The translations under genes and the position numbers were made by a program. Positions 1 through 5,764 of a stretch of DNA of 7,685 nucleotides are shown here, piece by piece. The DNA lies in contig QHXE01000325.1 of assembly GCA_003222835.1 (NCBI GenBank), forward strand, positions 1 to 7,685, written 5' to 3'. Every line of letters begins with the position of its first letter. Position 1 is the first letter of the stretch. The DNA is from Acidobacteriota bacterium. GTDB taxonomy: Bacteria > Acidobacteriota > Blastocatellia > Pyrinomonadales > Pyrinomonadaceae. The notes beneath the pieces are model-generated. The model did no database searches. It saw only the letters and a list, made by a program, of their open reading frames with translations, and was not told the origin of the DNA.

Positions 1-163
1 CTTCCAAACCGTCCGCGGCCACGATCACTTTGTAGCCGCAGCGTTGCAGCGTCACTTCCAAGAACCGTCGTGCCGAACGATCGTCTTCGACCAGGAGCAC
101 GCACGGCTGGTTGGCAGCGTTGGCGTCCCCCGCGTTGGTTGGAGTTGCTTCGTCGTTATCCAT
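1..163 (-). CDS. Response regulator receiver domain protein (partial, N-terminal 54 residues)
   Basis: Reading the minus strand from the ATG at 163 gives a short polar, Asn/Ala-rich leader of about 20 residues, then the first strand and helix of a CheY-like receiver domain (VLLVEDDRSARRFLEV), followed by GYKVIVAADGLE. The acidic cluster E26-D27-D28 corresponds to the Mg2+-binding acidic pair of receiver domains. The phospho-acceptor Asp is expected near residue 70 to 75, beyond the left edge. The family receives phosphate from a histidine kinase in two-component signalling. The output domain, if any, is not in the window, so it cannot be told whether this is a stand-alone receiver, a DNA-binding regulator or part of a hybrid kinase. 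No clear Shine-Dalgarno precedes the chosen ATG. The gene is divergent from the DUF512 gene. Confidence 0.85.
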   Translation of the reverse strand, partial: MDNDEATPTNAGDANAANQPCVLLVEDDRSARRFLEVTLQRCGYKVIVAADGLE

Positions 164-375
164 GTGGATTGGATATGCTTTGAACTGACCGCAAGAGGGG
201 AAGGCCCGACACGTCGCAACGATCCAGAGCCTCAATTGGTCGGGCAAAATCGAGAGTAAGCCGGGCTCCATTCGTTGTCAACGATGCTTGCAACCTCAAC
301 AACGAGCCGCGCTTTTGGTATACTTTCTGTTTGCGCCAGGACGATTTACTCAGGCCATAGAGACTTAACATTCAG
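164..375. other. Divergent intergenic region between response regulator and DUF512 gene
   Basis: This 212-bp stretch separates two divergently oriented starts and should hold promoters for both. A good candidate is visible for the rightward gene (296-324). On the minus strand I found no convincing -35/-10 pair for the response regulator. Short open frames cross the region on both strands, but none has a ribosome-binding site or a recognisable protein. Confidence 0.6.
296..324 (+). promoter_or_regulatory. Candidate sigma-70-type extended -10 promoter for the DUF512 operon
   Basis: The hexamer TATACT at 319-324 matches TATAAT at five of six positions. It is preceded by TG one base upstream (316-317), which forms an extended -10. 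TCAACA at 296-301 matches TTGACA at four of six positions with a 17-bp spacer. Transcription would begin near 331, leaving a leader of about 45 bases before the ATG at 376. This rests on motif matching only; promoter consensus in Acidobacteriota is poorly characterised. Confidence 0.4.
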
Positions 376-1764
376 ATGTACGAGTTCGCAGTCACGCCGG
401 CAGTCACTCAAATTCGCCGCCGCGGTGTCGAAATTTCCGAAGTTGCCGTGGGAAGTTTGGGCGCCGAGCTGGAACTCGAAGCGGGCGATCGCATCATGCG
501 CATCAACGGCCGCGTCGTGCGTGATTATCTCGACTTTCGATTTCAGACTGGCGGCGAAACCGAGTTCGTGATCGATGTGCGCAAGCACGACGGCGAAGAT
601 TGGGAGTTGAACATCGAACGCGACGAAGCGGAAAATTTCGGCCTCAGCTTCGAACAGATCGTCCCCCGCCAATGCGCCAACGAATGCATCTTCTGCTTCT
701 GCAAAGGCAACCCTGAAACGGCGCGTCCTTCATTGTTCGTGCGCGATGAAGATGTGCGGCTTTCGTTTCTTTACGGGAACTACACGACTCTGACTTCGAT
801 CACCGACGACGAGATGAGTCGCGTGATCGAACAGCGTCTGTCGCCGCAATACGTTTCAGTGCACGCGACGGATTTGGAGGTGCGCGCTTACCTGCTTGGC
901 GTCGACAAGAAGCGCGCGGACATCACGGCGAAGATGCAGCGTCTGATGGATGCCGGAATTGAAATTCACGCGCAAGTCGTGCTGTGTCCGGAGATCAACG
1001 ACGGTGAGATCTTGCGTCGCACGATTTACGATCTTGCAAACTTTCATCCGCGGGTGCGCAGTGTGGCCATTGTGCCGCTCGGGCTGACGCGCTATCTGAA
1101 CGATCCGCGTTTGACTCCAGTCACGCCCGACTTTTGCCGCCGAACGATCAAGGAAGTCGCGCTGATTCAGAGAGATTTGCGAAGGCGCTTGGGGACTACG
1201 TTCGCGTTTCTCGGCGATGAAATCTATTTGCGCGCGGGCCGCGGCGTGCCTTCGCGCAAGCATTACGGAGACTATCCGCAGATTGAAGACGGCATCGGCA
1301 TGGTGCGCAGTTTTGCTAATCAGTTTGAAGCGCTGAGGCGCAAGCTCGCTCGCAGATCGGTGTCGGAAGCCCGACCGTTAGAGAGGGCTCTTTTCGGCAC
1401 GGTCATGACCGGGACGCTGTTCGCGCCAGTGCTGCGAGAGTTGGTCGGTCGATTGAACTCCCGCTTTGGAATGCGTCTCGAAGTTGTCGCGGTCGAGAAT
1501 AGTTACTTCGGCGGAGATGTTAGCGTCGCGGGATTACTCACCGGACAGGATTTCATCGCCGCGCGAAATCGAGTCAGCGGTGACTTTGCAATCATTCCGC
1601 GTGTGGCTTTGAAAGGCGACGAACCGGTGATGCTAGACGGCATGCGCTTTGAAGAATTGCAGAGCCAGTTTGATGTGCCGCTTTACGCACTCGACTTCAG
1701 AAGTCTTGCGCGCCTACTGACCGAAGGTAATGCAGGTAAATCGTCAGGGAAGCGTGTGATATGA
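376..1764 (+). CDS. DUF512 family protein: PDZ domain plus radical SAM domain
   Basis: The 462-residue product matches the usual length and order of the PDZ/radical-SAM/DUF512 family (TIGR03279-like in cyanobacteria). Residues about 15-70 form a PDZ-like domain (GSLGAELELEAGDRIMRING). Residues 100-107 carry the radical SAM iron-sulfur motif CX3CX2C (C100, C104, C107), followed by the family signature RLSFLYGNYTTLT (128-140). VSVHATDLEVRAYLLG (160-175) and HAQVVLCPEINDG (198-210) are also typical. The DUF512 part follows, with GDEIYLRAGRGVP (280-292) and a C-terminal segment with GTVMTGTLFAP (341-351) and ENSYFGGDVSVAGLLTG (374-390). The protein has no signal peptide, so it should be cytoplasmic. 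The family is expected to bind a [4Fe-4S] cluster and SAM, but its reaction and substrate are not known to me. An additional Cys (C109) sits in the motif. The ATG at 376 lacks a strong Shine-Dalgarno but opens directly into the conserved PDZ start. It is the first gene of a probable three-gene operon. Confidence 0.93.
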   Translation: MYEFAVTPAVTQIRRRGVEISEVAVGSLGAELELEAGDRIMRINGRVVRDYLDFRFQTGGETEFVIDVRKHDGEDWELNIERDEAENFGLSFEQIVPRQCANECIFCFCKGNPETARPSLFVRDEDVRLSFLYGNYTTLTSITDDEMSRVIEQRLSPQYVSVHATDLEVRAYLLGVDKKRADITAKMQRLMDAGIEIHAQVVLCPEINDGEILRRTIYDLANFHPRVRSVAIVPLGLTRYLNDPRLTPVTPDFCRRTIKEVALIQRDLRRRLGTTFAFLGDEIYLRAGRGVPSRKHYGDYPQIEDGIGMVRSFANQFEALRRKLARRSVSEARPLERALFGTVMTGTLFAPVLRELVGRLNSRFGMRLEVVAVENSYFGGDVSVAGLLTGQDFIAARNRVSGDFAIIPRVALKGDEPVMLDGMRFEELQSQFDVPLYALDFRSLARLLTEGNAGKSSGKRVI

Positions 1765-1774
1765 TTTAGCCCAC

Positions 1775-1780
1775 GAGGTG
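1775..1780 (+). promoter_or_regulatory. Shine-Dalgarno that sets the Uma2 gene start at 1787
   Basis: GAGGTG lies six bases before the ATG at 1787, which favours this start. A GTG at 1778 in the same frame falls inside the GAGGTG itself and has no ribosome-binding site at proper distance, so the three-residue longer form is unlikely. Confidence 0.6.
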
Positions 1781-1786
1781 CTCTCA

Positions 1787-2338
1787 ATGTCTACTGTAGT
1801 CCAATCGATAACAGCAGTTGAGTTACTGAATATGCCGGATGACGGCTTCCGTTACGAGCTAATTCGAGGAGAGTTAAAGAAGATGCCACCCCCAGGTCAC
1901 GTGCACGGACGGGTCGCGATGAAATTTGGCTGGCGGCTGGCTCAGCATGTTGAAACAAAGAGCCTCGGCAATGTCTATGCTGCCGAAACGGGTTTCCTGC
2001 TTGAGACCGACCCTGACACGGTACGTGCTCCTGATTGCGCCTTCGTCAGCCGTGACCGGCTCGCAGCCATCGGAGATGTCGAAGGCTATTTACCAGGAGC
2101 GCCTGATCTGGCCGTCGAGGTTATTTCGCCAGGAGACACTTATACGGAGGTCGAAGAAAAAGCCATCGAATGGTTGGCGAACGGATCCGCAATGGTTCTA
2201 GCACTGAATCCACGCAAACGCACAGTGACCATCTACCGATCCATGACTGACATAACTATTCTGGATCAGAACGCCATTTTGGACATCTCAGACGTGGTTC
2301 CCGATTTCAAGGTTTCGGTTAAAGATCTTTTCGACTGA
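1787..2338 (+). CDS. Uma2 family (DUF820) PD-(D/E)XK endonuclease-like protein
   Basis: The 183-residue product has the standard length and layout of Uma2/DUF820 proteins. The N-terminal part has ELLNMPDDGFRYELIRGEL (12-30), which is the typical entry strand. The nuclease core follows: RAPDCAFVS (80-88) with D83, then APDLAVEVISPGDT (105-118) with D107 and E111, then EVEEKAIEWLANG (121-133) with K125, then LNPRKRTVTIYR (140-151). These match the conserved acidic and Lys positions of the restriction-endonuclease-like fold, so the active site appears intact. In most relatives the strand before the NP/DP turn reads like LVWVVDP, whereas here it is MVLALNP. The family is greatly expanded in cyanobacteria, Chloroflexi and Acidobacteriota, and its biological role is mostly unproven. 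It lies 22 bases after the DUF512 stop and 3 bases before the methyltransferase start. Its codon choice looks less GC-biased than the preceding gene, which may hint at separate origin. Confidence 0.92.
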   Translation: MSTVVQSITAVELLNMPDDGFRYELIRGELKKMPPPGHVHGRVAMKFGWRLAQHVETKSLGNVYAAETGFLLETDPDTVRAPDCAFVSRDRLAAIGDVEGYLPGAPDLAVEVISPGDTYTEVEEKAIEWLANGSAMVLALNPRKRTVTIYRSMTDITILDQNAILDISDVVPDFKVSVKDLFD

Positions 2339-2341
2339 AAC

Positions 2342-2941
2342 ATGAATCCTTCCCAGCCAGTCAGGACGCATCAGCCTAGTAAGGACGCCAAAAAGATTCT
2401 CGATGTCGGCTGCGGCTGGAACAAGACGCCCGGCGCGATCGGCATCGATTCAAATCCAAAAGCACATGCCGATGTAACTCACGATCTCGGATCGATTCCA
2501 TATCCGTTCCCCGATAATGAATTCGACCAGATCATCTGCCGCCACGTCGCCGAGCACGTTCCCGACGTAATGGCTTTCGTCACCGAACTCTATCGCATCA
2601 CAAAAAGCGGCGGCCGCATTGCGATCGTCACGCCGCATTACACCAATCCCGACTGGCCCACCGATCCGACGCACCGCAATCATTTCAACAGCTACTCGTT
2701 CAACTGCTTCATCGACGACCGCCAACTCTTTCCTTTCTACACGGACGTAAAACTGAAACCAATCCGCACTCATGTTTCGTTGGCGAATCTATGGCGAGCC
2801 ATCGGTTTGGAATTCGTCGTTAATCTCGATCAGCGTTGGCCTGCCTTTCGCTTCACCCGTAAGTTCTGGGAGTTTTATTTGAGCTACATCTTTCGCGCCA
2901 AAGAACTGCAGTTTGAATTTGAGGTTGTGAAAGAAAATTAG
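2342..2941 (+). CDS. Class I SAM-dependent methyltransferase (Methyltransf_11 type)
   Basis: The 199-residue protein has a Rossmann-type methyltransferase core. Motif I is ILDVGCGWNKTPG (19-31), the acidic residue after strand 2 is D36 in GAIGIDSNP, and PYPFPDNEFDQIICRHVAEHV (53-73) is the post-II region with the usual EH pair (E71, H72). GGRIAIVTPHY (90-100) is the post-III strand. DPTHRNHF (108-115) resembles the DPTHxRxF segment seen in methyltransferases of surface-polysaccharide clusters, but no glycosyltransferases are nearby, so the substrate is unknown. It has no signal peptide or membrane segment. The ATG begins three bases after the Uma2 stop and has no clear Shine-Dalgarno, so translation is probably coupled to the upstream gene. 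The C-terminal part (about 140-199) is aromatic- and Arg-rich and not assignable to a named domain. Confidence 0.9.
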   Translation: MNPSQPVRTHQPSKDAKKILDVGCGWNKTPGAIGIDSNPKAHADVTHDLGSIPYPFPDNEFDQIICRHVAEHVPDVMAFVTELYRITKSGGRIAIVTPHYTNPDWPTDPTHRNHFNSYSFNCFIDDRQLFPFYTDVKLKPIRTHVSLANLWRAIGLEFVVNLDQRWPAFRFTRKFWEFYLSYIFRAKELQFEFEVVKEN

Positions 2942-3125
2942 ATTGGCGAAAATGTTGATTTGAGATGGAGCTGTGGTAGGCACGACCAGGACGACCCTTT
3001 CCGAAAACTCGTATTAAAATCCAAATTTTCCTTGGCTCGATGTCTGTCGTAACGATCAAGTGTTGAGGACAAGCAACGTTCTGGGTCTTAGCGGTCAGGC
3101 ACGAGCCTTGCCGTTAAAGCTAACG

Positions 3126-4100
3126 ATGAAGTTCAGGTTCTCGGGTCTCCAATGGGCCATTGGGTCGGCCGCAATTTTGTTTTTCGCGCCGGTTTGGGCT
3201 GTGGCCCAGGGCGGAAGCATCAACGGCAACGTTCTCCTTCCGAATGGCTCCTTACTGAATGAGCGCGCCAGGATTATCCTGCAAACCAATCGTGGCGTTA
3301 AGAGCAACGTTTACACTGATGAACGCGGGCACTTTCAATTCAACGCGCTAACGCCGGCGATCTACGAGATCGTAGTCGAAGCAGATCGCGATCGGTTTGA
3401 AACCAGCCGGGCAACCGTCGAAGTCTTTCCCAATGCGCCATCGATCATCAACATTAATTTAAAACAGAAGAAAGCTGCCGAATCGCGAAGCGGTCCCAGA
3501 GTAGTTTCGACTGGAGAACTTGACGCCGCCATTCCTGCTTCAGCCCGAAAGGAATTCGAGCGCGGCAGCGAGGCAGCCGGTTCGGGAAAGATCGATGACG
3601 CCATCGCCCATTTCCGAAGGGCGATTGTGATTTACCCGCAGTACTTGATGGCGCATAACGATCTCGGCGCGCAACTTCTGGCGCAGAGGAAGCTCGATGA
3701 AGCAAAAGCAGAATTCCGCCGAGCTATTCAAATCGATCCCAAGGCCTTCAATCCTCGTTTGAATCTCGCCATAGTTCTCGTACAACAGAAGCAGTTTTCC
3801 GAAGCCGCAGGAATGTTAAAAACGGCGCTCGCGTTCCAGCCCGACTCGCCTGCCGCCATTCTTTATTACGGGTTGGCCCTCGAGGGTTCGAATGACTTCG
3901 AAGGCGCCGAGCGGGCGCTAAAGTCTGCCCACGAACTCGGCGGCGCTCCGTATGCCATGGCCCTTTTTCATCTAGGCCAAATTTATATGAATAAGGGCCA
4001 GAGAAAACCTGCGCGGGAAATGTTCCAGAGCTATCTTCGCGAAGCGCCGAATGGCCCGGACGCGGCGGAGGCCAGAAAGATGATCGGGGTTTTGCGCTAG
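3126..4100 (+). CDS. Secreted carboxypeptidase-regulatory-like domain and TPR repeat protein
   Basis: Starting at the ATG at 3126 gives 324 residues with a clear Sec signal peptide: basic start MKFRF, hydrophobic core to about residue 25, and a likely cut after AVA (25-27). Residues about 29-113 form a carboxypeptidase-regulatory-like beta-sandwich (GSINGNVLLPNGSLL, TDERGHFQFNALTPAIYEIVVEA). A linker with charged and Ser residues leads into about five TPR units spanning roughly 140-320, with hallmark stretches GKIDDAIAHFRRAIVIYP (154-171), KLDEAKAEFRRAIQIDP (189-205), QFSEAAGMLKTALAFQP (223-239) and DFEGAERALKSAHELG (257-272). TPRs are protein-interaction scaffolds, so a periplasmic or outer-envelope adaptor role is inferred. 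An in-frame GTG at 3060 would add 22 residues before the signal peptide, which is implausible. No convincing terminator follows. The next gene also starts with a signal peptide and the same domain type. Confidence 0.88.
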   Translation: MKFRFSGLQWAIGSAAILFFAPVWAVAQGGSINGNVLLPNGSLLNERARIILQTNRGVKSNVYTDERGHFQFNALTPAIYEIVVEADRDRFETSRATVEVFPNAPSIININLKQKKAAESRSGPRVVSTGELDAAIPASARKEFERGSEAAGSGKIDDAIAHFRRAIVIYPQYLMAHNDLGAQLLAQRKLDEAKAEFRRAIQIDPKAFNPRLNLAIVLVQQKQFSEAAGMLKTALAFQPDSPAAILYYGLALEGSNDFEGAERALKSAHELGGAPYAMALFHLGQIYMNKGQRKPAREMFQSYLREAPNGPDAAEARKMIGVLR

Positions 4101-4270
4101 GAGCGGCGCATTCCGAGGATTCGTAGAATAATCCAAATTCCGCAACATCAGCGCGCCGGCCTTGAAGGTTATCTGGTCAAAAACGTTCCTTCTTAGAGCA
4201 CCTTACGACATCCATGACAAGGCGGCATAACTCTTGCTGAACGCAGCCATGGTCTAATCAATTGGATCAA

Positions 4271-4290
4271 TCACTGGTAGCTACTAGTGA
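4271..4290. promoter_or_regulatory. 20-bp near-perfect palindrome, possible operator
   Basis: The halves TCACTGGTAG and CTACTAGTGA pair at nine of ten positions, the remaining pair being G-T. There is no loop, so a DNA-bound dimeric regulator is likelier than an RNA hairpin. It ends two bases before TATAGT (4292-4297), a five-of-six match to a -10 box with no good -35 at standard distance, as expected if an activator or repressor binds there. It could also act as a weak terminator because TTTT follows a few bases later. Confidence 0.4.
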
Positions 4291-4321
4291 CTATAGTTTT
4301 CTTCAGCGGGCATTTCCGCAG

Positions 4322-4333
4322 TGAGAATTCTCA
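4322..4333. promoter_or_regulatory. Perfect 12-bp palindrome TGAGAATTCTCA
   Basis: The sequence equals its own reverse complement over 12 bases and lies 30 bases before the receptor ATG, in its probable 5' leader. Its centre is 47 bp from that of the upstream palindrome, so the two flank the possible -10 hexamer. It could be an operator half of a looped pair or chance; the sequences of the two palindromes are not related. Confidence 0.3.
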
Positions 4334-4352
4334 AAATAAACCAATCAGAAGC

Positions 4353-4358
4353 AGGAGG
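4353..4358 (+). promoter_or_regulatory. Strong Shine-Dalgarno of the Oar-like receptor
   Basis: AGGAGG lies five bases before the ATG at 4364. It is a full-consensus site, clearly stronger than those of the other genes here, suggesting high translation. It fixes the start just before the signal peptide. Confidence 0.75.
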
Positions 4359-4363
4359 AGCCA

Positions 4364-5764
4364 ATGAGGAACTTTGCGAGAATCGCTGCCGTGCCAACGC
4401 TCGGCGCGCTCGTATTTTTTACATTTAGTGTTTTGGCATTCGGCCAGGTCCAGACCGGCACCTTGCGGGGAACGGTCACTGACCCGAACGGCGGAATTGT
4501 GGCCGGAGCGACGGTTACGGCCAAGAACCAAAACTCCGGCGTAACCAGCTCAACTTTTCAGACCAACGGCGAAGGGGTTTATGTAATCACGAATCTCGTG
4601 CCGACCAAATACACGTTGACGGTCGAACAGGCTGGCTTCAAGAAGAAGTCCGTTGTCGATGTTGACGTCACGTTGGGCGCGGTCGTGGAACTTAACGTTG
4701 CGTTAGAAGTGGGAACGCCGTCCGAAGTCGTGACCGTCACCAGCACTGGTGAGGAATTGGTCACGAAGGATCAGGCCCAAATCTCGACCACCTTTGAAAC
4801 GCGCAAGATCGAAGACTTGCCGTCCAATGGCGCCGGCGGAGGCCTGGATACTTTGGCTTTGCTGGCTCCCGGCGTAGTCGCGTCACGAAATAGCGGTGTG
4901 AACACGGACGGCGCGGGTCTTTCGGTCAACGGAAACCGCGGTCGTTCGAACAACTTTCAGATTGATGGTTCGGACAACAACGACCTGAGTATCGGTGGTC
5001 CATCCCTGTTTGTTGACAACCAGAGCCAGGTGGCCGAGTACCAAATTATCACCAACAACTTTTCGGCCCAGTACGGCCGCAACTCAGGCGCCGTCGTTAA
5101 TATTGTTACCAAGCAGGGCGGCAACGAATTCCATGGCGATCTCTTTGAGTATCACCAGGACTGGCGCAACCTGGCCAGCTTGAACAATATCGAAAGGGCC
5201 ACCACCACCAAAACCCATCCAGACCGAAACCTTTATAACGCCTTTGGCGGAACCGTCGGTGGGCCCATCTGGCTGCCGAGGTTTGGCGAGGGTCCCAAGT
5301 CCGTTTGGAAAGGCAAGGACAAGGCCTTCTTCTTTTTCTCGTACCAGGGAGTTAGAAATCCGTCGACCTTCACAGCGCGCGGCACCGGCCTCAGTATCCT
5401 GGCGTCGGACTTCTCGCGTTTGCAGGCGCTTTCGCCGGGGAACACGGCCCTCAATGACATTACGACGCTTAGCGCGTTTGCCTTTTCCCATGGATCCGTC
5501 CGTCCCCGAACTGATTTTGATACCAGGCTGGGGGGAACAATCTCATCGAAGTTCAATTTAACTGCACCTACAGGCTGCGCCAAAGTTATTGCTGTCAGCG
5601 CTACTCCCGTAGCGGGATGTGGCACGTATACGACTTTTACCCAACCTTTTCCAGGCTGCGTTTGCAGAGCGCGATTACCCGGCCCCGTTCACCGAAAACG
5701 GGTGGAGCACTCGCTTCACCGTGAAGCCCACGAACAAGGACAACATAGACTTCCGTTACCTTAA
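4364..5764 (+). CDS. Oar-like TonB-dependent receptor, N-terminal part (frame broken before the barrel)
   Basis: The product starts with a signal peptide (MRNFAR, hydrophobic core about 9-26, likely cut near AFG-Q28). Residues about 30-115 are a carboxypeptidase-regulatory-like domain (TGTLRGTVTDPNGGIVAGATV, GEGVYVITNLVPTKYTLTVEQAGF). EVVTVTS (121-127) resembles a TonB box. The plug follows, with LDTLALLAPGV (161-171), LSVNGNRGRSNNFQIDGSDNND (186-207) and EYQIITNNFSAQYGRNSGAVVNIVTKQGGNEFHGDLFEY (225-263), all diagnostic of Acidobacteriota Oar-like receptors. The first barrel strands include KDKAFFFFSYQGVRNP (318-333). From about residue 429 onward the reading is Arg/His/Pro-rich and unlike the family, and it stops at 466, far short of the 1000 or more residues expected. 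The authentic continuation lies in another frame. Such receptors sit in the outer membrane and import ligands with TonB energy or bind surface polymers; the ligand is unknown. Confidence 0.88.
   Translation: MRNFARIAAVPTLGALVFFTFSVLAFGQVQTGTLRGTVTDPNGGIVAGATVTAKNQNSGVTSSTFQTNGEGVYVITNLVPTKYTLTVEQAGFKKKSVVDVDVTLGAVVELNVALEVGTPSEVVTVTSTGEELVTKDQAQISTTFETRKIEDLPSNGAGGGLDTLALLAPGVVASRNSGVNTDGAGLSVNGNRGRSNNFQIDGSDNNDLSIGGPSLFVDNQSQVAEYQIITNNFSAQYGRNSGAVVNIVTKQGGNEFHGDLFEYHQDWRNLASLNNIERATTTKTHPDRNLYNAFGGTVGGPIWLPRFGEGPKSVWKGKDKAFFFFSYQGVRNPSTFTARGTGLSILASDFSRLQALSPGNTALNDITTLSAFAFSHGSVRPRTDFDTRLGGTISSKFNLTAPTGCAKVIAVSATPVAGCGTYTTFTQPFPGCVCRARLPGPVHRKRVEHSLHREAHEQGQHRLPLP
5613..5764 (+). other. Frame-change zone in the Oar-like receptor, likely one extra T in TTTT at 5647-5650
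   Basis: The upstream frame stays open to the TGA at 5762-5764. The downstream frame is open only after the TAG at 5610-5612, so the break must lie between. Removing one T from 5647-5650 joins the halves as TYTTFTQPFQAAFAERDYP and on into APFTENGW, which is natural receptor sequence. A two-base loss elsewhere in the zone would give the same frame. The cause cannot be decided from the sequence: a sequencing or assembly error, a true null mutation or, less likely, recoding. Confidence 0.75.

Larger units (their letters stand above)
4101..4363. other. Intergenic region upstream of the Oar-like receptor
   Basis: These 263 bases contain no supported gene on either strand. The half nearer the receptor holds two palindromes (4271-4290 and 4322-4333), a TATAGT hexamer at 4292-4297 and a strong Shine-Dalgarno. 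The first 160 bases show only a weak five-base-pair hairpin (4117-4134) without a T run, so no terminator is called for the preceding gene. Confidence 0.6.

Noticed and set aside
856..1263. Minus-strand open frame of 135 codons inside the DUF512 gene
   Set aside because: It lies wholly opposite a well-conserved coding region, its Arg/His-rich translation resembles no family, and it has no ribosome-binding site.
1787..2941. Uma2 plus methyltransferase as a restriction-modification pair
   Set aside because: The methyltransferase has small-molecule or glycan-type Methyltransf_11 motifs, with no DNA methyltransferase catalytic motif or recognition domain.
3060..3125. Upstream GTG start for the TPR protein
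   Set aside because: It would put 22 unrelated residues before a textbook signal peptide beginning at the ATG at 3126.
2942..3125. Promoter or terminator in the gap between the methyltransferase and TPR genes
   Set aside because: AT-rich hexamers near 3012-3020 lack a -35 at acceptable spacing, and no stable hairpin followed by T residues was found.
4117..4134. Possible terminator hairpin GGATT/AATCC after the TPR gene
   Set aside because: There are only five base pairs, mostly weak, an eight-base loop and no T run.
5084..5491. Minus-strand open frame of 135 codons opposite the receptor
   Set aside because: It is antisense to conserved plug and early barrel sequence, and its low-complexity Arg/Lys/Gly translation is typical of a shadow frame.
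5244..5561. Plus-strand open frame of 105 codons overlapping the receptor
   Set aside because: It is in the frame later used by the barrel but is closed off by the TAA at 5559-5561, and its Arg/Ser-rich translation is not receptor-like. The true frame here is the one started at 4364.
5645..5655. Programmed +1 frameshifting at CCTTTTCC in the receptor
   Set aside because: No stop codon or rare codon sits in the shift position, no stimulatory structure is evident, and four T residues are too short for typical slippage or phase variation. An indel or sequence error explains the break more simply.
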